Shown: one piece after another, positions 56,008 through 64,000 of the stretch
Numbering within the stretch: position 1 is the first letter of the stretch
Layout of the letters: each line of letters starts with the position of its first letter
DNA from: DATDAH01 sp963792205
GTDB taxonomy: Bacteria; Actinomycetota; Acidimicrobiia; Acidimicrobiales; DATDAH01
Length of the DNA stretch: 64,000 nt
NCBI GenBank assembly: GCA_963792205.1
Contig: CAWBVI010000002.1
Coordinates: 1,274,953 to 1,338,952, forward strand
Direction: 5' to 3'
Translations under genes and position numbers: made by a program
Notes under the pieces: model-generated
What the model saw: only the letters and a program-made list of their open reading frames with translations
What the model was told of the DNA's origin: nothing
Databases searched by the model: none

Positions 56008-57216
56008 CTAGCGCAGTGGCCGGAACGCGGCGCGCAACTCTTCCGAGAAGAGCTCCGGTTCCTCCCAGGCGGCGAAGTGACCGCCCTTGTCCACCTCGTT
56101 GAAGTAGATGACGTTGGGGTATGCCCTCTCGACCCAGCTGCGCGGGGTCCGCCAGATCTCCCCGGGGAACGTGGTGAAGCCGACCGGAATCGAGACCGGC
56201 GTGGGAGCCTGGCCGGCCGCCCGAGCGTTCTCTTGTCCTTCCTCCCAGTACGACCGCGCCGCCGAGGCCCCGGTGCCTGTCAGCCAGTACAGCGTGATGT
56301 TGTCGACGATGTGTTCGCGGGTGAGATTGCCCGAGGGTTGCTTGTCGACGAAGGCGCGGGCGATCTTTTGGTAGCTGTCCGTGTCGTGATCGATCATCCA
56401 GGCCGCCAGGGCGATCGGTGAATCCAGCAGGGCGTAGCCAATCGTCTCCGGGCGCGTCGCTTGCTCCACGAAGTAGCCCGTGCCGGTCGCGTGGAATGCG
56501 TCGAGCTGGTCGAGCGCAGCACGCTCTTCTTCGGTCGGTGGCGACGCGCTCAGGGCATCGACGTCGCCCAGCGCCGGCGTCAGCAGGTTGGTGTGGATGC
56601 CGAGCAAACCGTCGAGTGCGAGGCGGCCCATCGCGTCAGTGACCTGGGAGCCCACGTCGCCGCCCTGCGCGACGTACCGGCTGTAACCGAGGCGCCGCAT
56701 GAGCTCATGCCAGGCCTGTCCGATGCGGATGGGGCCCCACCCGACCTCGGTCGGCTCCTCCGAGAAGCCGTAGCCGGGGATCGACGGCAGCACGAGGTGG
56801 AACGCGTCCTCGGCGCGTCCGCCGTGCGCGGTCGGGTCGGTGAGCGGGCCGATGGTCTCGAGCAGCTCGACGATCGAGCCCGGCCAGCCGTGCGTCATGA
56901 TCAACGGCAACGCGTTCTCGTGTGTCGACTTCACGTGGATGAAGTGGATGTCGAGCCCGTCGATCTTGGTCTTGAACTGCGGCAGCGCGTTCAGTCGCGC
57001 CTCGCACCGGCGCCAGTCGTATTCGGTCGTCCAGTAGCGGGCGAGCTCCTGTATCGCCGCCAACTGCACGCCCTGCGACCGATCGGCGACGAGTTCCCTG
57101 GTCGGCCAGCGCGTCGCATCGATGCGGCGACGCAGCTCTTCGATCTCCTGCTGAGGAACTTCGATTCGGAATGGGCGGACCGCGGTCTCAGCGCCCGCAG
57201 TCGTGGTGTCACTCAT
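56008..57216 (-). CDS. epoxide hydrolase (EHN N-terminal type)
   Basis: A 402-residue microsomal-type epoxide hydrolase with an N-terminal EHN segment (FRIEVPQQEIEELRRRIDATRWP) followed by the alpha/beta-hydrolase fold: oxyanion HGWPGS (109-114), nucleophile D187 in GGDVGSQ, and the basic pair H380 in KGGHFAAWEEPELF. It would open an epoxide through an ester intermediate. The ATG start follows GGAAGGGAGACG. Last gene of a minus-strand run of four hydrolases, 112 bp after the preceding gene. Codon use is less GC-extreme than in the core region. Confidence 0.9.
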   Translation of the reverse strand: MSDTTTAGAETAVRPFRIEVPQQEIEELRRRIDATRWPTRELVADRSQGVQLAAIQELARYWTTEYDWRRCEARLNALPQFKTKIDGLDIHFIHVKSTHENALPLIMTHGWPGSIVELLETIGPLTDPTAHGGRAEDAFHLVLPSIPGYGFSEEPTEVGWGPIRIGQAWHELMRRLGYSRYVAQGGDVGSQVTDAMGRLALDGLLGIHTNLLTPALGDVDALSASPPTEEERAALDQLDAFHATGTGYFVEQATRPETIGYALLDSPIALAAWMIDHDTDSYQKIARAFVDKQPSGNLTREHIVDNITLYWLTGTGASAARSYWEEGQENARAAGQAPTPVSIPVGFTTFPGEIWRTPRSWVERAYPNVIYFNEVDKGGHFAAWEEPELFSEELRAAFRPLR

Positions 57217-57328
57217 GATCGTCTCCCTTCCTCAGTGTGTCCCATGTGTCCCCGTAGATCGGGGGTGTTGCGACGTCACACCGACCCCGGGCCCGGAGCG
57301 GCGATCGACTTCAAACCAAACAACTTGG

Positions 57329-58270
57329 TCATGAGCGCGGAGGCCCTCGCCTCCGATCGAGTTCCAGCACGGCGTCGGCGAACGCATCCGGAGCTTCCTG
57401 GGGGAGGTTGTGTCCGATGCCGCCTCCGAGCGTCCGATGCGAATACCACCCGGAGAACTTCGCGGCGTAGGCGTCCGGTTCAGGGTGCGGGGCGCCGTTG
57501 GCGTCGCCTTCGAGCGTGATCGCGGGGACGGTGATGACCGGCCCGTCCGCGAGTCGCTCTTCGAGCTCGACGTACGCGGGTTCTCCTTCGGCCAGTCCGA
57601 GCCGCCAGCGGTAGTTGTGGATCACGATCGCGACGTGGTCAGGATTGTCGAAGGACGCCGCGCTGCGCTCGAACGTGGCGTCGTCGAAGTTCCACTGCGG
57701 CGACGCGGTCCGCCAGATCAGCTTCGCGAACTCATGCCGGTATCTCTCGTAGCCGGCACGCCCACGCTCGGTCGCGAAGTAGTACTGGTACCACCACTGG
57801 AGCTCGGCTTCGGGCGGCAAGGGCACCTGGCCCGACTTCTGAGCTCCGATCAGGTACCCGCTCACTGAGACCAGTCCGCGGCAGCGGTCGGGCCAGAGCG
57901 CGGCGACGATGTCCGCGCTTCGTGCACCCCAGTCGAACCCGGCGACGACGGCCGATTCGATCCGGAGAGCGTCCATGAGGGCGATCGCGTCGAGGGCGAG
58001 CGCCGCCTGCTCGCCGTTGCGGACCGTCTCGTCGGAGAGGAAGCGTGTCGTTCCGAAGCCGCGGAGGTAAGGGACGATGACCCGGTGGCCCGCCGCCGTC
58101 AGGAGAGGAACGACGTCGGCGAAGCTGTGGATGTCGTACGGCCAGCCGTGCAGCAGGACGACCGCCGGTCCATCTGGCGGTCCCCTGTCGAGGTACCCGA
58201 CGTTCAGGGGGCCGGCATCGATCTGGCTGACGGCGCCGAGCCCAGTCTCCGGATCGGTCGTGATGGACAC
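57329..58270 (-). CDS. alpha/beta hydrolase (haloalkane dehalogenase/epoxide hydrolase type)
   Basis: A 313-residue alpha/beta hydrolase with HGWP at 41-44, nucleophile D113 in AGFDWGARSAD and the catalytic His in GGGIGHNLPQEAP. An Asp nucleophile points to epoxide hydrolases, haloalkane dehalogenases or fluoroacetate dehalogenases rather than esterases; the exact substrate is open. The start GTG is one nt after the upstream gene's stop, so they form one operon. Confidence 0.85.
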   Translation of the reverse strand: MSITTDPETGLGAVSQIDAGPLNVGYLDRGPPDGPAVVLLHGWPYDIHSFADVVPLLTAAGHRVIVPYLRGFGTTRFLSDETVRNGEQAALALDAIALMDALRIESAVVAGFDWGARSADIVAALWPDRCRGLVSVSGYLIGAQKSGQVPLPPEAELQWWYQYYFATERGRAGYERYRHEFAKLIWRTASPQWNFDDATFERSAASFDNPDHVAIVIHNYRWRLGLAEGEPAYVELEERLADGPVITVPAITLEGDANGAPHPEPDAYAAKFSGWYSHRTLGGGIGHNLPQEAPDAFADAVLELDRRRGPPRS

Positions 58271-58271
58271 T

Positions 58272-59021
58272 TCACGCTCCGACGTGCACGGCCGTGACCG
58301 CGGCCACCGCGTCGAGGATCACGTTCGTCACGGCCTCCGGTTGCGAGACCATGATCACGTGCGACCCGTCGAGCTCCGTGATCTTGGCGCCGGCACGTTC
58401 CGCCATCGAACGGGTGACGTCGGTTCCGGCTGCCCTGTCTGCGGTGGCGACGACAGCCCAGGAGGGGAGGTGCTTCCAGGCCGGCGGCCCGTTCGGCTCG
58501 GAGAACGCCGACTCGGCCACGGGCCGCTGCGTGGCTGCGATCAGTGCGGCCTGCTGGTCGGAGAGGTCGCCCGCGAAGGCATCGCGGGCCTTCGCCGGGT
58601 CGATGTAGAACTCGGTCGACGAGCCGCCACTCGCGATCGGGTACGTCCGAGGCACGAGCGCGCTGTTCAGCACGCTGTCCTTCGAGCCCGCCTCAACCGC
58701 GCCAAGGGTTTCGCCTTCCTCGGGGGCGAAGGCCGCCACGTAGACGAGGCCGACGACGTTCTTCGCGTTCGTGGCCGCATTCGTGATCACCGCACCGCCA
58801 TACGAGTGTCCGACGGCGACCACAGGGCCTTCGATCTGCGCGAGAGCCGCTGCGAGGTAGGTGGCGTCGGCAGTGATTCCACGGAGCGGGTTTGCGGGCG
58901 CTGTCACCGGCACGCCTTTGCTCTGCAACCGCGTGATCACACCGCTCCAGCTGGATGCGTCCGCGAACGCACCGTGGACGAGCACGACGGTCGCTCTACC
59001 GGTGCTGGTTGAGTCGGCCAT
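58272..59021 (-). CDS. alpha/beta hydrolase with Ser nucleophile
   Basis: A 249-residue serine hydrolase: VVLVHGAFADASSW at the N terminus, nucleophile S73 in VGHSYGGAVIT, catalytic His in DGSHVIMVSQPEAV. It resembles the alpha/beta hydrolase_6 group (putative lactone or ester hydrolases) and differs from its neighbours in using Ser instead of Asp. ATG start, about 10 nt after the stop of the upstream gene. Substrate unknown. Confidence 0.82.
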   Translation of the reverse strand: MADSTSTGRATVVLVHGAFADASSWSGVITRLQSKGVPVTAPANPLRGITADATYLAAALAQIEGPVVAVGHSYGGAVITNAATNAKNVVGLVYVAAFAPEEGETLGAVEAGSKDSVLNSALVPRTYPIASGGSSTEFYIDPAKARDAFAGDLSDQQAALIAATQRPVAESAFSEPNGPPAWKHLPSWAVVATADRAAGTDVTRSMAERAGAKITELDGSHVIMVSQPEAVTNVILDAVAAVTAVHVGA

Positions 59022-59031
59022 GAGGGTCCCT

Positions 59032-59982
59032 TCAGGCGAAGAAGTCGATGAGCAGCTGATTGACGCGTTCTGCCTGATCGTGATGGACCCAATGCGACGC
59101 GTCGGGGAGGCGCTCGACCCGGTCGAGGTTGGGCACGTCTTCGTGGTCGGGCTCGGCGAGTTCGGAGCCGAGGTAGGAATCGCGCTCGCCCCAGATGACC
59201 AGTGTCGGCGCTGCAATTGGTCGCAGCTTGGCTACGGCTTCCTTCTGGGACTGCCTCACCGAGGCGCGGTAGTAGTTGATCATCCCAGCAGCAGCGCCTG
59301 GCTGCGACCACGCCTCCACGTAGCGCTCGAGCTCCTCCGGCGTATAGGGCGGATTCGCGTCGTGCAGGAAGTGTCGGAAGAAGTGCCAGTCTCTGGCATG
59401 CACCACGTCCTCGGGCAATCCCGGCGTCGCGAAGAAGAAGAAGTACCAGGACTTCCGCAGCTGGCTCGGGTGGTGCAGTCCCTCCTGGAGCCGCCGCGGA
59501 TGGGCCGCGTTGAGGATCGCGAGCCGGTCGACGACCTCCGGATGATTCATCGCCGTAGTCCAGGCGATGGATCCACCCCAGTCATGACCGACCAGGTGCG
59601 CGGACTCGGCACCAAGCTCTCCGATGAGACCGCGAATGTCGGCGGCGAGCAGATCGACGCCGTAAGGCTCGAATCCCTCCGGCTTCGACGACAGGTTGTA
59701 CCCACGCGTGTCGGGGGCGACCACCCGAAAGCCCGCCGCCGCGAGCGGCTGGATCTGTAGCCGCCACCCGAACCAGAACTCCGGGAAGCCGTGCAACAGG
59801 ACGACCAGTGGCCCATCGCCGGACTCGACGTAATGCAAGCTCTGACCGCCGACGTCTGCATAGCCCTCGCGGATCTCGATCGGCCCGTCCGGCATCAGGA
59901 TGCTGAATGTGTCGGCGAGCCGCTCCGGCGCGCCAGAGACCGCCCCAGTTTCCGACGTGTCCTTTCCCAGCTGCGACCTCAT
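59032..59982 (-). CDS. epoxide hydrolase (soluble type)
   Basis: A 316-residue alpha/beta hydrolase: HGFPEFWFGW (64-73), nucleophile D134 in VGHDWGGSIAW, VIWGERDSYLG in the acid region, and catalytic His in LPDASHWVHHDQAERV. These match soluble epoxide hydrolases (EphA/EphB type). An earlier in-frame ATG exists, but the one at 59982 has a strong AGGAGGAGAAG just upstream. First gene of the hydrolase operon; a perfect 19-nt palindrome lies about 62 nt before it. Confidence 0.88.
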   Translation of the reverse strand: MRSQLGKDTSETGAVSGAPERLADTFSILMPDGPIEIREGYADVGGQSLHYVESGDGPLVVLLHGFPEFWFGWRLQIQPLAAAGFRVVAPDTRGYNLSSKPEGFEPYGVDLLAADIRGLIGELGAESAHLVGHDWGGSIAWTTAMNHPEVVDRLAILNAAHPRRLQEGLHHPSQLRKSWYFFFFATPGLPEDVVHARDWHFFRHFLHDANPPYTPEELERYVEAWSQPGAAAGMINYYRASVRQSQKEAVAKLRPIAAPTLVIWGERDSYLGSELAEPDHEDVPNLDRVERLPDASHWVHHDQAERVNQLLIDFFA

Positions 59983-60043
59983 GACTTCTCCTCCTGGGAG
60001 CTCGCTTGGTCCCTCGACGATGGCACTCTCCGGTTGCGGTGGC

Positions 60044-60062
60044 ACCAGTGGTGACCACTGGT
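60044..60062. promoter_or_regulatory. perfect palindrome, probable operator of the hydrolase operon
   Basis: ACCAGTGGT-G-ACCACTGGT: nine-bp perfect arms around one base. Situated 62 nt before the ATG of the first hydrolase gene (minus strand). Size and symmetry fit a site for a dimeric repressor; the matching regulator is not obvious. Confidence 0.6.
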
Positions 60063-60432
60063 CTGGCACCGGTCACGGGCGACGACCCGCGCAAGGATCG
60101 GCACGCGAGCCTCGAGCAGGAACCTCGGGATGATTCGTTGCGCCCGTGGTCGGCAGCAGTCCTGCCGCAGGTCGCGCGCTGGTGACGCGAGCCGCGACGA
60201 CTGGCGCCGCTCGCAGACGGGTGCGTTCCCCGAGGGTCGTCGGCTGTGGAGGTCCGGCGACACGCCGCTCCGGCGAAGGGACTCTTTGAAGCGACGGGAA
60301 GGATCGCGACCCTCGCTCGCCTCCCGCGTGAGGACCAGTGTCGACCACGGGCGCGACCTGCGAGCGGGAATGTCAGCGTCGCCTGCAGCAAGCAGCCCCC
60401 GCACATCGAATCGACCTTCGCCGCCTAGCACT

Positions 60433-60450
60433 ACCGCGGACTTCCGCGGT
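60433..60450. promoter_or_regulatory. perfect palindrome before the Dps-like gene
   Basis: ACCGCGGA-CT-TCCGCGGT: eight-bp arms and a two-base centre, 82 nt before the ATG at 60533. It could be an operator or an RNA hairpin. Confidence 0.5.
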
Positions 60451-60532
60451 CGCGGGTCAATCCGACAGCATGTCGTGCGACTAGGCGGACACGTCATCAT
60501 CCGTCGTGTATTCGACCCGACGAGGAGGCCCC

Positions 60533-61045
60533 ATGCCCCAGCCTGCTGAGGTGTCGGCACATGGCGGCGTCGACCCTCTCGGCCGAGAGCGATGGCGATT
60601 GAACGGCTCCGAGCACCTGCAATCGAGCGCACTGGATGGCGCGCTTGCCGACCTACTCGATCTCGGCCTGCTCGCGAACCAGGCGCGCTGGAACATCATC
60701 GGGCCTCGGTTTCTCACGATGCGTCTCGTGCTCGACGAGATCGCCGCTTTCGCTCGTTGCAGCGCCGACCGCGTCGCCGAGCGAGCCATCACGCTTGGCC
60801 ATGCGCCCGACGGCCGGGCGGCATCCATCGCGAAGGTCAGTTCGCTGCCGATCATCGAGCCTGGCGAGCTGCGCGATGTGGTCGCGAGTGCTGCATTCGA
60901 TTCGATTCTTGACGCCGTTGTCGACCGCGTTCACACGGCGATGGAGGCTTTCGAAACCGACTTGGTCACCCTGCACCTGTTCACTGGCATCCTCGCCATG
61001 ATCGAAAGGTACGCCTGGATGCTGCGAGCGCAGAGCGACGCCTGA
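60533..61045 (+). CDS. Dps/ferritin-like protein with altered ferroxidase residues
   Basis: A 170-residue helical protein of Dps type: residues from about 45 (LADLLDLGLLANQARWNIIG, PRFLTMRLVLDEIAAFARC) align with the first two Dps helices, and VASAAFDSILDAVVDRVH and GILAMIERYAWMLRAQ with the last two. In usual Dps the first positions carry His of KQAHWNVxG and His two turns later; here they are R and R/M, so the iron site is probably lost or altered. The ATG is preferred over an upstream GTG because GAGGAGG is right before it. Stress-related DNA or ring protein. Confidence 0.7.
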   Translation: MPQPAEVSAHGGVDPLGRERWRLNGSEHLQSSALDGALADLLDLGLLANQARWNIIGPRFLTMRLVLDEIAAFARCSADRVAERAITLGHAPDGRAASIAKVSSLPIIEPGELRDVVASAAFDSILDAVVDRVHTAMEAFETDLVTLHLFTGILAMIERYAWMLRAQSDA

Positions 61046-61168
61046 CCCACGTCGAGCAGAGCGACATGGCGGGTGCGGAGCCCGACGACGCGCTTCCGGC
61101 GACGTCGGAACTCAGGGAAGACGAACCCTGGTCGTGACCCTGGTGGAGGACGCGGCCTGCGCAATGCG
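61046..61168. other. spacer between convergent genes
   Basis: 123 bp between the 3' ends of the Dps-like gene and the LuxR-type regulator. No strong terminator hairpin or other element was seen. Confidence 0.5.
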
Positions 61169-63922
61169 CTACGGAGTGGGCATCGGGAAGACGTCTTTGA
61201 GCTGGCGACGCGAGGTGATGCCGAGTTTCGTGAACACTTTGCGTAGGTGCCATTCGACGGTTCGCACGCTGATGAAGAGCTCGGCGCCAATCTCGGCATT
61301 GGTGCGTCCGTCTCGGGCGAGCCGGACGATGTGCTCTTCCTGGGGGGTGAGATCGCTCCGCGTGGCTTCGTCGCGCTTGCGAACCTTCTCTCCCGTCGCC
61401 ACCAACTCGCGACGGGCGCGCTCCGCGAAGGCTTCAGCGCCCATCTCGACGAACGCCTCGTGCGCCGTACGGAGTTGTTCGCGCGCGTCGATCCGTCGGT
61501 TTGCTCGGCGAAGCCACTCGCCGTAGAGGAGCCGGCTTCGGGCGAGCTCTGGTCGGAGCGGCGTGCGCGCGAGGCACGCGATCGACTCGCCGTACCAGTG
61601 CTCGGCGGTCTCGCTGTCGCTCACCAAAGCTCGTCCGCGGGCAGCGATGCCCGCAGCCCAATCCGAGCCCGTGATCGCCGTCATCGTCGACAGACGCTCC
61701 ATTGCATCTTCTGCGAGTGTCCACTTGCCGATTCGTGTCGCGGCTTCGATCAGTTCCGGGAGCGCGACTTGTGGCCCGAGGACCATGTAGGTCTCTTCAC
61801 AAGCCTTCTCCGCCGCGGCCACGGCGTCCTCGTACTGCGCGAGACCGTTGTACAGAACCGCAGTCGACCAGTCGGCGATTTGAACGGGCCAGCCCTCGCC
61901 GTGGGCGACCGCATCGGCGACGGTCGTCGACACGAGCGGAATGGCCTCCGATGGTCGACCGCGATACGCCGAGAGGAACATGTCGTGGGAGGTGGCCAAC
62001 TGCGTCCCGGTCACCGCGTTGACCGCGTTGCGCTCGTCTGCGAGCGCAGACGCTGCCCCGAAGTCACCGCACCATGTGAGGACCGCGCCGCGCCCACCCA
62101 GCGCAGCCGACAGCAGCGAGAGCGCGCCCGACTCCCGCGCTGCCTCGACCTGCCGACTGCTCAGCATCAGATAGCTGTCGATGTCCCACAACGCAATGGA
62201 TGCCGTCTGGGCGAGTTCGCCCCACTGCAGAAGGTCGTCGACGGCTACCGCGCTACTGGCAAACGCATCCACCGCACGTCGAAGGTTCGGCGCGGCACGC
62301 TCTCGATGGTCGAGGACCAATGCGATCAGACCGTCGAGCAAGAGGTCGCAAGGCCTCACCGGGTCCGGTGCGCCGGTTGATCGCGCGGCCCGAGAGACTG
62401 CGACCAGGTGGCCGCCGGGTTGTGCGAGCGGGCCTGCGTATGTCGATGCGACCCACGCGTGGAGATACGTCTCCCTGGCGAGCGCGACATTCAACGGCTC
62501 GAGCCGTTTCGCCGCATTGAGCAGCGCCACTGGCGCCTCGGGCCCTGGGCTCGCTGCCCAGTGGATCTGTCCTCTGATCCGTTCGGCGCGGGCGAGTTGC
62601 AGCTCATCGACGGCGTCAGCCTCGACCTGTGCGAGCAGGCCGAGCGCGGCGTCGTACGCACCGGCCTGCGCGTTGGCGTAGGCGGCGGCCAACGCGCGCT
62701 CTGCGCGCCGCGCCGGCTCTACGGTCAGGGCAACCGAATGCTGAAGCAATGTCGCGGCCGCGGGGAGCCCAGCGCGGGCCTGCGCCCGGCTCGCGGTTCG
62801 CTCCAGCTCGGCCGCCGCTTCTTCGTCGGGTCCGACGGCGGCTATTGCGAGGTGCCATGCGCGGCGATCGGGATCGATTTCACGATCTGTCGCTCCGGCG
62901 AGCGCCAGGTGGGCTGCACGCCGATCGTCTTGCGACGCAGCCGTGTACGCCGCGGATCGTACGAGTGGGTGGTGAAAACGCACAAACGAAGCGATCTCGA
63001 GGAGTTGCGCGTCGCCGGCCGAGGTCGCCGCGTCAGGTCCGACGTTCAGCGTCCGCGCCGCGCGCCAAAGAAGGCTTGCATCCCCGGTCGGATCCGCGGC
63101 AGCCAGCAGCATCAACTGCCGTGTCGAGGCCGGAAGCGCGTTGATCCGTCGTCGATAGTCCTCCTCGATTTGACCGGCGACGGTTGCCGCGGTTGGGACA
63201 CCGAAACCGCCGGTGAGTTCGGCGTGCGTCATTGCCTTAGGGAATTCGAGCAGACCCAATGGATTACCGCCCGTCTCGGCGACGATCCGATCACGCACTT
63301 GCTCATCGAGGTGACCGGGGACGACGTCGCCGAGCAACGCGCGCGCGTCCTCGTTGGCGAGCCCTTCGAGTGTCAGGACCGGGAGGCCGGCGAACAGGCG
63401 GTCTTGTCCGACTTCCCGTACCGCGAAGATCAACAGCACCGATTCGGCCAGAAGCCTGCGCCCGACGAATTCGAGCGCGTGGCACGATGCCTCGTCGAGC
63501 CATTGCGCATCGTCGATCAAGCACACGAGGGGTTCTTCGTTGGCGGCTTCCGCCAGCAGGCTCAACGCCGCGAGACCGACGACGAACCGGTCCGGAGCGC
63601 CTCCAGTCCTCAGTCCGAAGGCAACCTGCAGCGCATGTGCCTGAGGTTCGGGGAGCGCGTTCCGCATTCGGAGCATCGGCGCACACAGTTGATGCAACGC
63701 GGCGAACGGCAGCTCAAACTCCGACTCGAAGCCCGCGATCTGCGCGACTCGGCACTGAGCGGCCCGGCCGGCGCAATACCGGAGCAGCGCGGTTTTGCCG
63801 ATCCCCGCCTCTCCGCGAATGACGAGCGCCGCACTCCCGCCGCCACGAACGTCGGTGAGGAGCCGGTCGAGCACATCCCGCTCACGTGATCTTCCCCGGA
63901 AGGCCGGCGCCACTGCGGCCAC
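61169..63922 (-). CDS. LuxR-family transcriptional regulator with AAA ATPase domain (LAL type)
   Basis: A 917-residue regulator. The N-terminal ATPase domain has Walker A GEAGIGKT (37-44) and Walker B VCLIDDAQWLD; a long middle region of helical TPR-like repeats follows (about 380-840), then a C-terminal LuxR helix-turn-helix (LTPQEEHIVRLARDGRTNAEIGAELF split, SVRTVEWHLRKVFTKLG). LAL regulators switch on catabolic or secondary-metabolite genes in answer to a ligand; the hydrolase operon is the obvious candidate target. GTG start at 63922, bordered by a palindrome. Confidence 0.9.
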   Translation of the reverse strand: MAAVAPAFRGRSRERDVLDRLLTDVRGGGSAALVIRGEAGIGKTALLRYCAGRAAQCRVAQIAGFESEFELPFAALHQLCAPMLRMRNALPEPQAHALQVAFGLRTGGAPDRFVVGLAALSLLAEAANEEPLVCLIDDAQWLDEASCHALEFVGRRLLAESVLLIFAVREVGQDRLFAGLPVLTLEGLANEDARALLGDVVPGHLDEQVRDRIVAETGGNPLGLLEFPKAMTHAELTGGFGVPTAATVAGQIEEDYRRRINALPASTRQLMLLAAADPTGDASLLWRAARTLNVGPDAATSAGDAQLLEIASFVRFHHPLVRSAAYTAASQDDRRAAHLALAGATDREIDPDRRAWHLAIAAVGPDEEAAAELERTASRAQARAGLPAAATLLQHSVALTVEPARRAERALAAAYANAQAGAYDAALGLLAQVEADAVDELQLARAERIRGQIHWAASPGPEAPVALLNAAKRLEPLNVALARETYLHAWVASTYAGPLAQPGGHLVAVSRAARSTGAPDPVRPCDLLLDGLIALVLDHRERAAPNLRRAVDAFASSAVAVDDLLQWGELAQTASIALWDIDSYLMLSSRQVEAARESGALSLLSAALGGRGAVLTWCGDFGAASALADERNAVNAVTGTQLATSHDMFLSAYRGRPSEAIPLVSTTVADAVAHGEGWPVQIADWSTAVLYNGLAQYEDAVAAAEKACEETYMVLGPQVALPELIEAATRIGKWTLAEDAMERLSTMTAITGSDWAAGIAARGRALVSDSETAEHWYGESIACLARTPLRPELARSRLLYGEWLRRANRRIDAREQLRTAHEAFVEMGAEAFAERARRELVATGEKVRKRDEATRSDLTPQEEHIVRLARDGRTNAEIGAELFISVRTVEWHLRKVFTKLGITSRRQLKDVFPMPTP

Positions 63923-63941
63923 GCGCCAACACTATTGGCGC
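63923..63941. promoter_or_regulatory. palindrome at the start of the LuxR-type gene
   Basis: GCGCCAA-CACTA-TTGGCGC: perfect seven-bp arms, directly upstream of the GTG. The location suggests an operator (perhaps autoregulation) or a translation-blocking hairpin in the 5' leader. Confidence 0.45.
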
Positions 63942-64000
63942 CGAGCCATGCAGTGCTCGGGTTGTCAGGACGTGGGCGAAGGCGATGCCAGCGGATGATC

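Larger units (their letters stand above)
59983..60532. other. 550-bp divergent intergenic region with two palindromes
   Basis: No gene is supported here; open frames on both strands have no ribosome binding site and no protein-like features. It is the shared upstream region of the hydrolase operon (minus) and the Dps-like gene (plus), and holds the palindromes at 60044-60062 and 60433-60450 listed separately. Confidence 0.6.

Overview
The window is very GC-rich and densely coded, and looks like a chromosome fragment of an actinobacterium. The main reason is the long block of genes whose order is typical of that phylum: pdtaR-polA-rpsA-coaE-uvrB-uvrA, then uvrC-rapZ-gap-pgk-tpiA-secG. GTG/TTG starts, GTGA/ATGA stop-start overlaps and TAnnnT boxes 6-9 nt before start codons (a leaderless-transcript signature) fit this. 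An Acidimicrobiia-like lineage is my best guess, from general gene content only.

Layout. 1-3.0 kb (minus): type II fatty acid synthesis genes fabD-fabH-fabG-acpP, with acpP cut by the window edge. 3.1-4.2 kb: a possible small membrane peptide, tRNA-Leu(CAA), a DUF3105 lipoprotein and a coiled-coil protein. 4.4-10.5 kb: an ANTAR response regulator, DNA polymerase I, a 59-residue membrane peptide, a methyltransferase and ribosomal protein S1. 10.7-19.0 kb: a Tad/Flp pilus operon (cpaB, cpaE, cpaF, a von Willebrand A-TadB fusion, tadC, a polytopic membrane protein, flp pilin) ending in a strong terminator. 19.0-23.1 kb: an AlbA_2-domain protein, a NarL-type two-component system and coaE. 23.1-33.8 kb: a membrane-bound spermidine-synthase-like protein, uvrB, two paralogous membrane proteins (the second frameshifted) and uvrA behind a LexA-type box. 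33.8-46.3 kb: a surface-glycan cluster holding a sugar-phosphate transferase, a GT2, a dehydrogenase/aminotransferase/acetyltransferase trio, a FemAB-like protein, a deacetylase, a flippase and an acyltransferase. 46.4-55.7 kb: nadA, ilvA, uvrC, a methyltransferase, rapZ, the glycolytic genes gap-pgk-tpiA, secG and tRNA-Leu(GAG).

From about 56 kb the character changes. Codon choice is visibly less GC-extreme, and the genes are accessory: four alpha/beta hydrolases (two of epoxide-hydrolase type), a Dps-like protein and a large LuxR-family ATPase regulator, with perfect palindromes in the intergenic regions. This looks like an island beside the tRNA-Leu gene, though no integrase is visible.

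Two window-wide features stand out. First, a roughly 115-bp repeat with a conserved hairpin occurs four times, always at the 3' end of a gene and in that gene's direction; in coaE it supplies the last 24 codons. Second, nine frameshifting indels interrupt otherwise well conserved genes (seven of them within 49.1-55.1 kb of uvrC, rapZ, pgk and tpiA). Eight can be explained by loss of a short GC-rich unit, mostly a GC dinucleotide, so sequence error is the likeliest cause.
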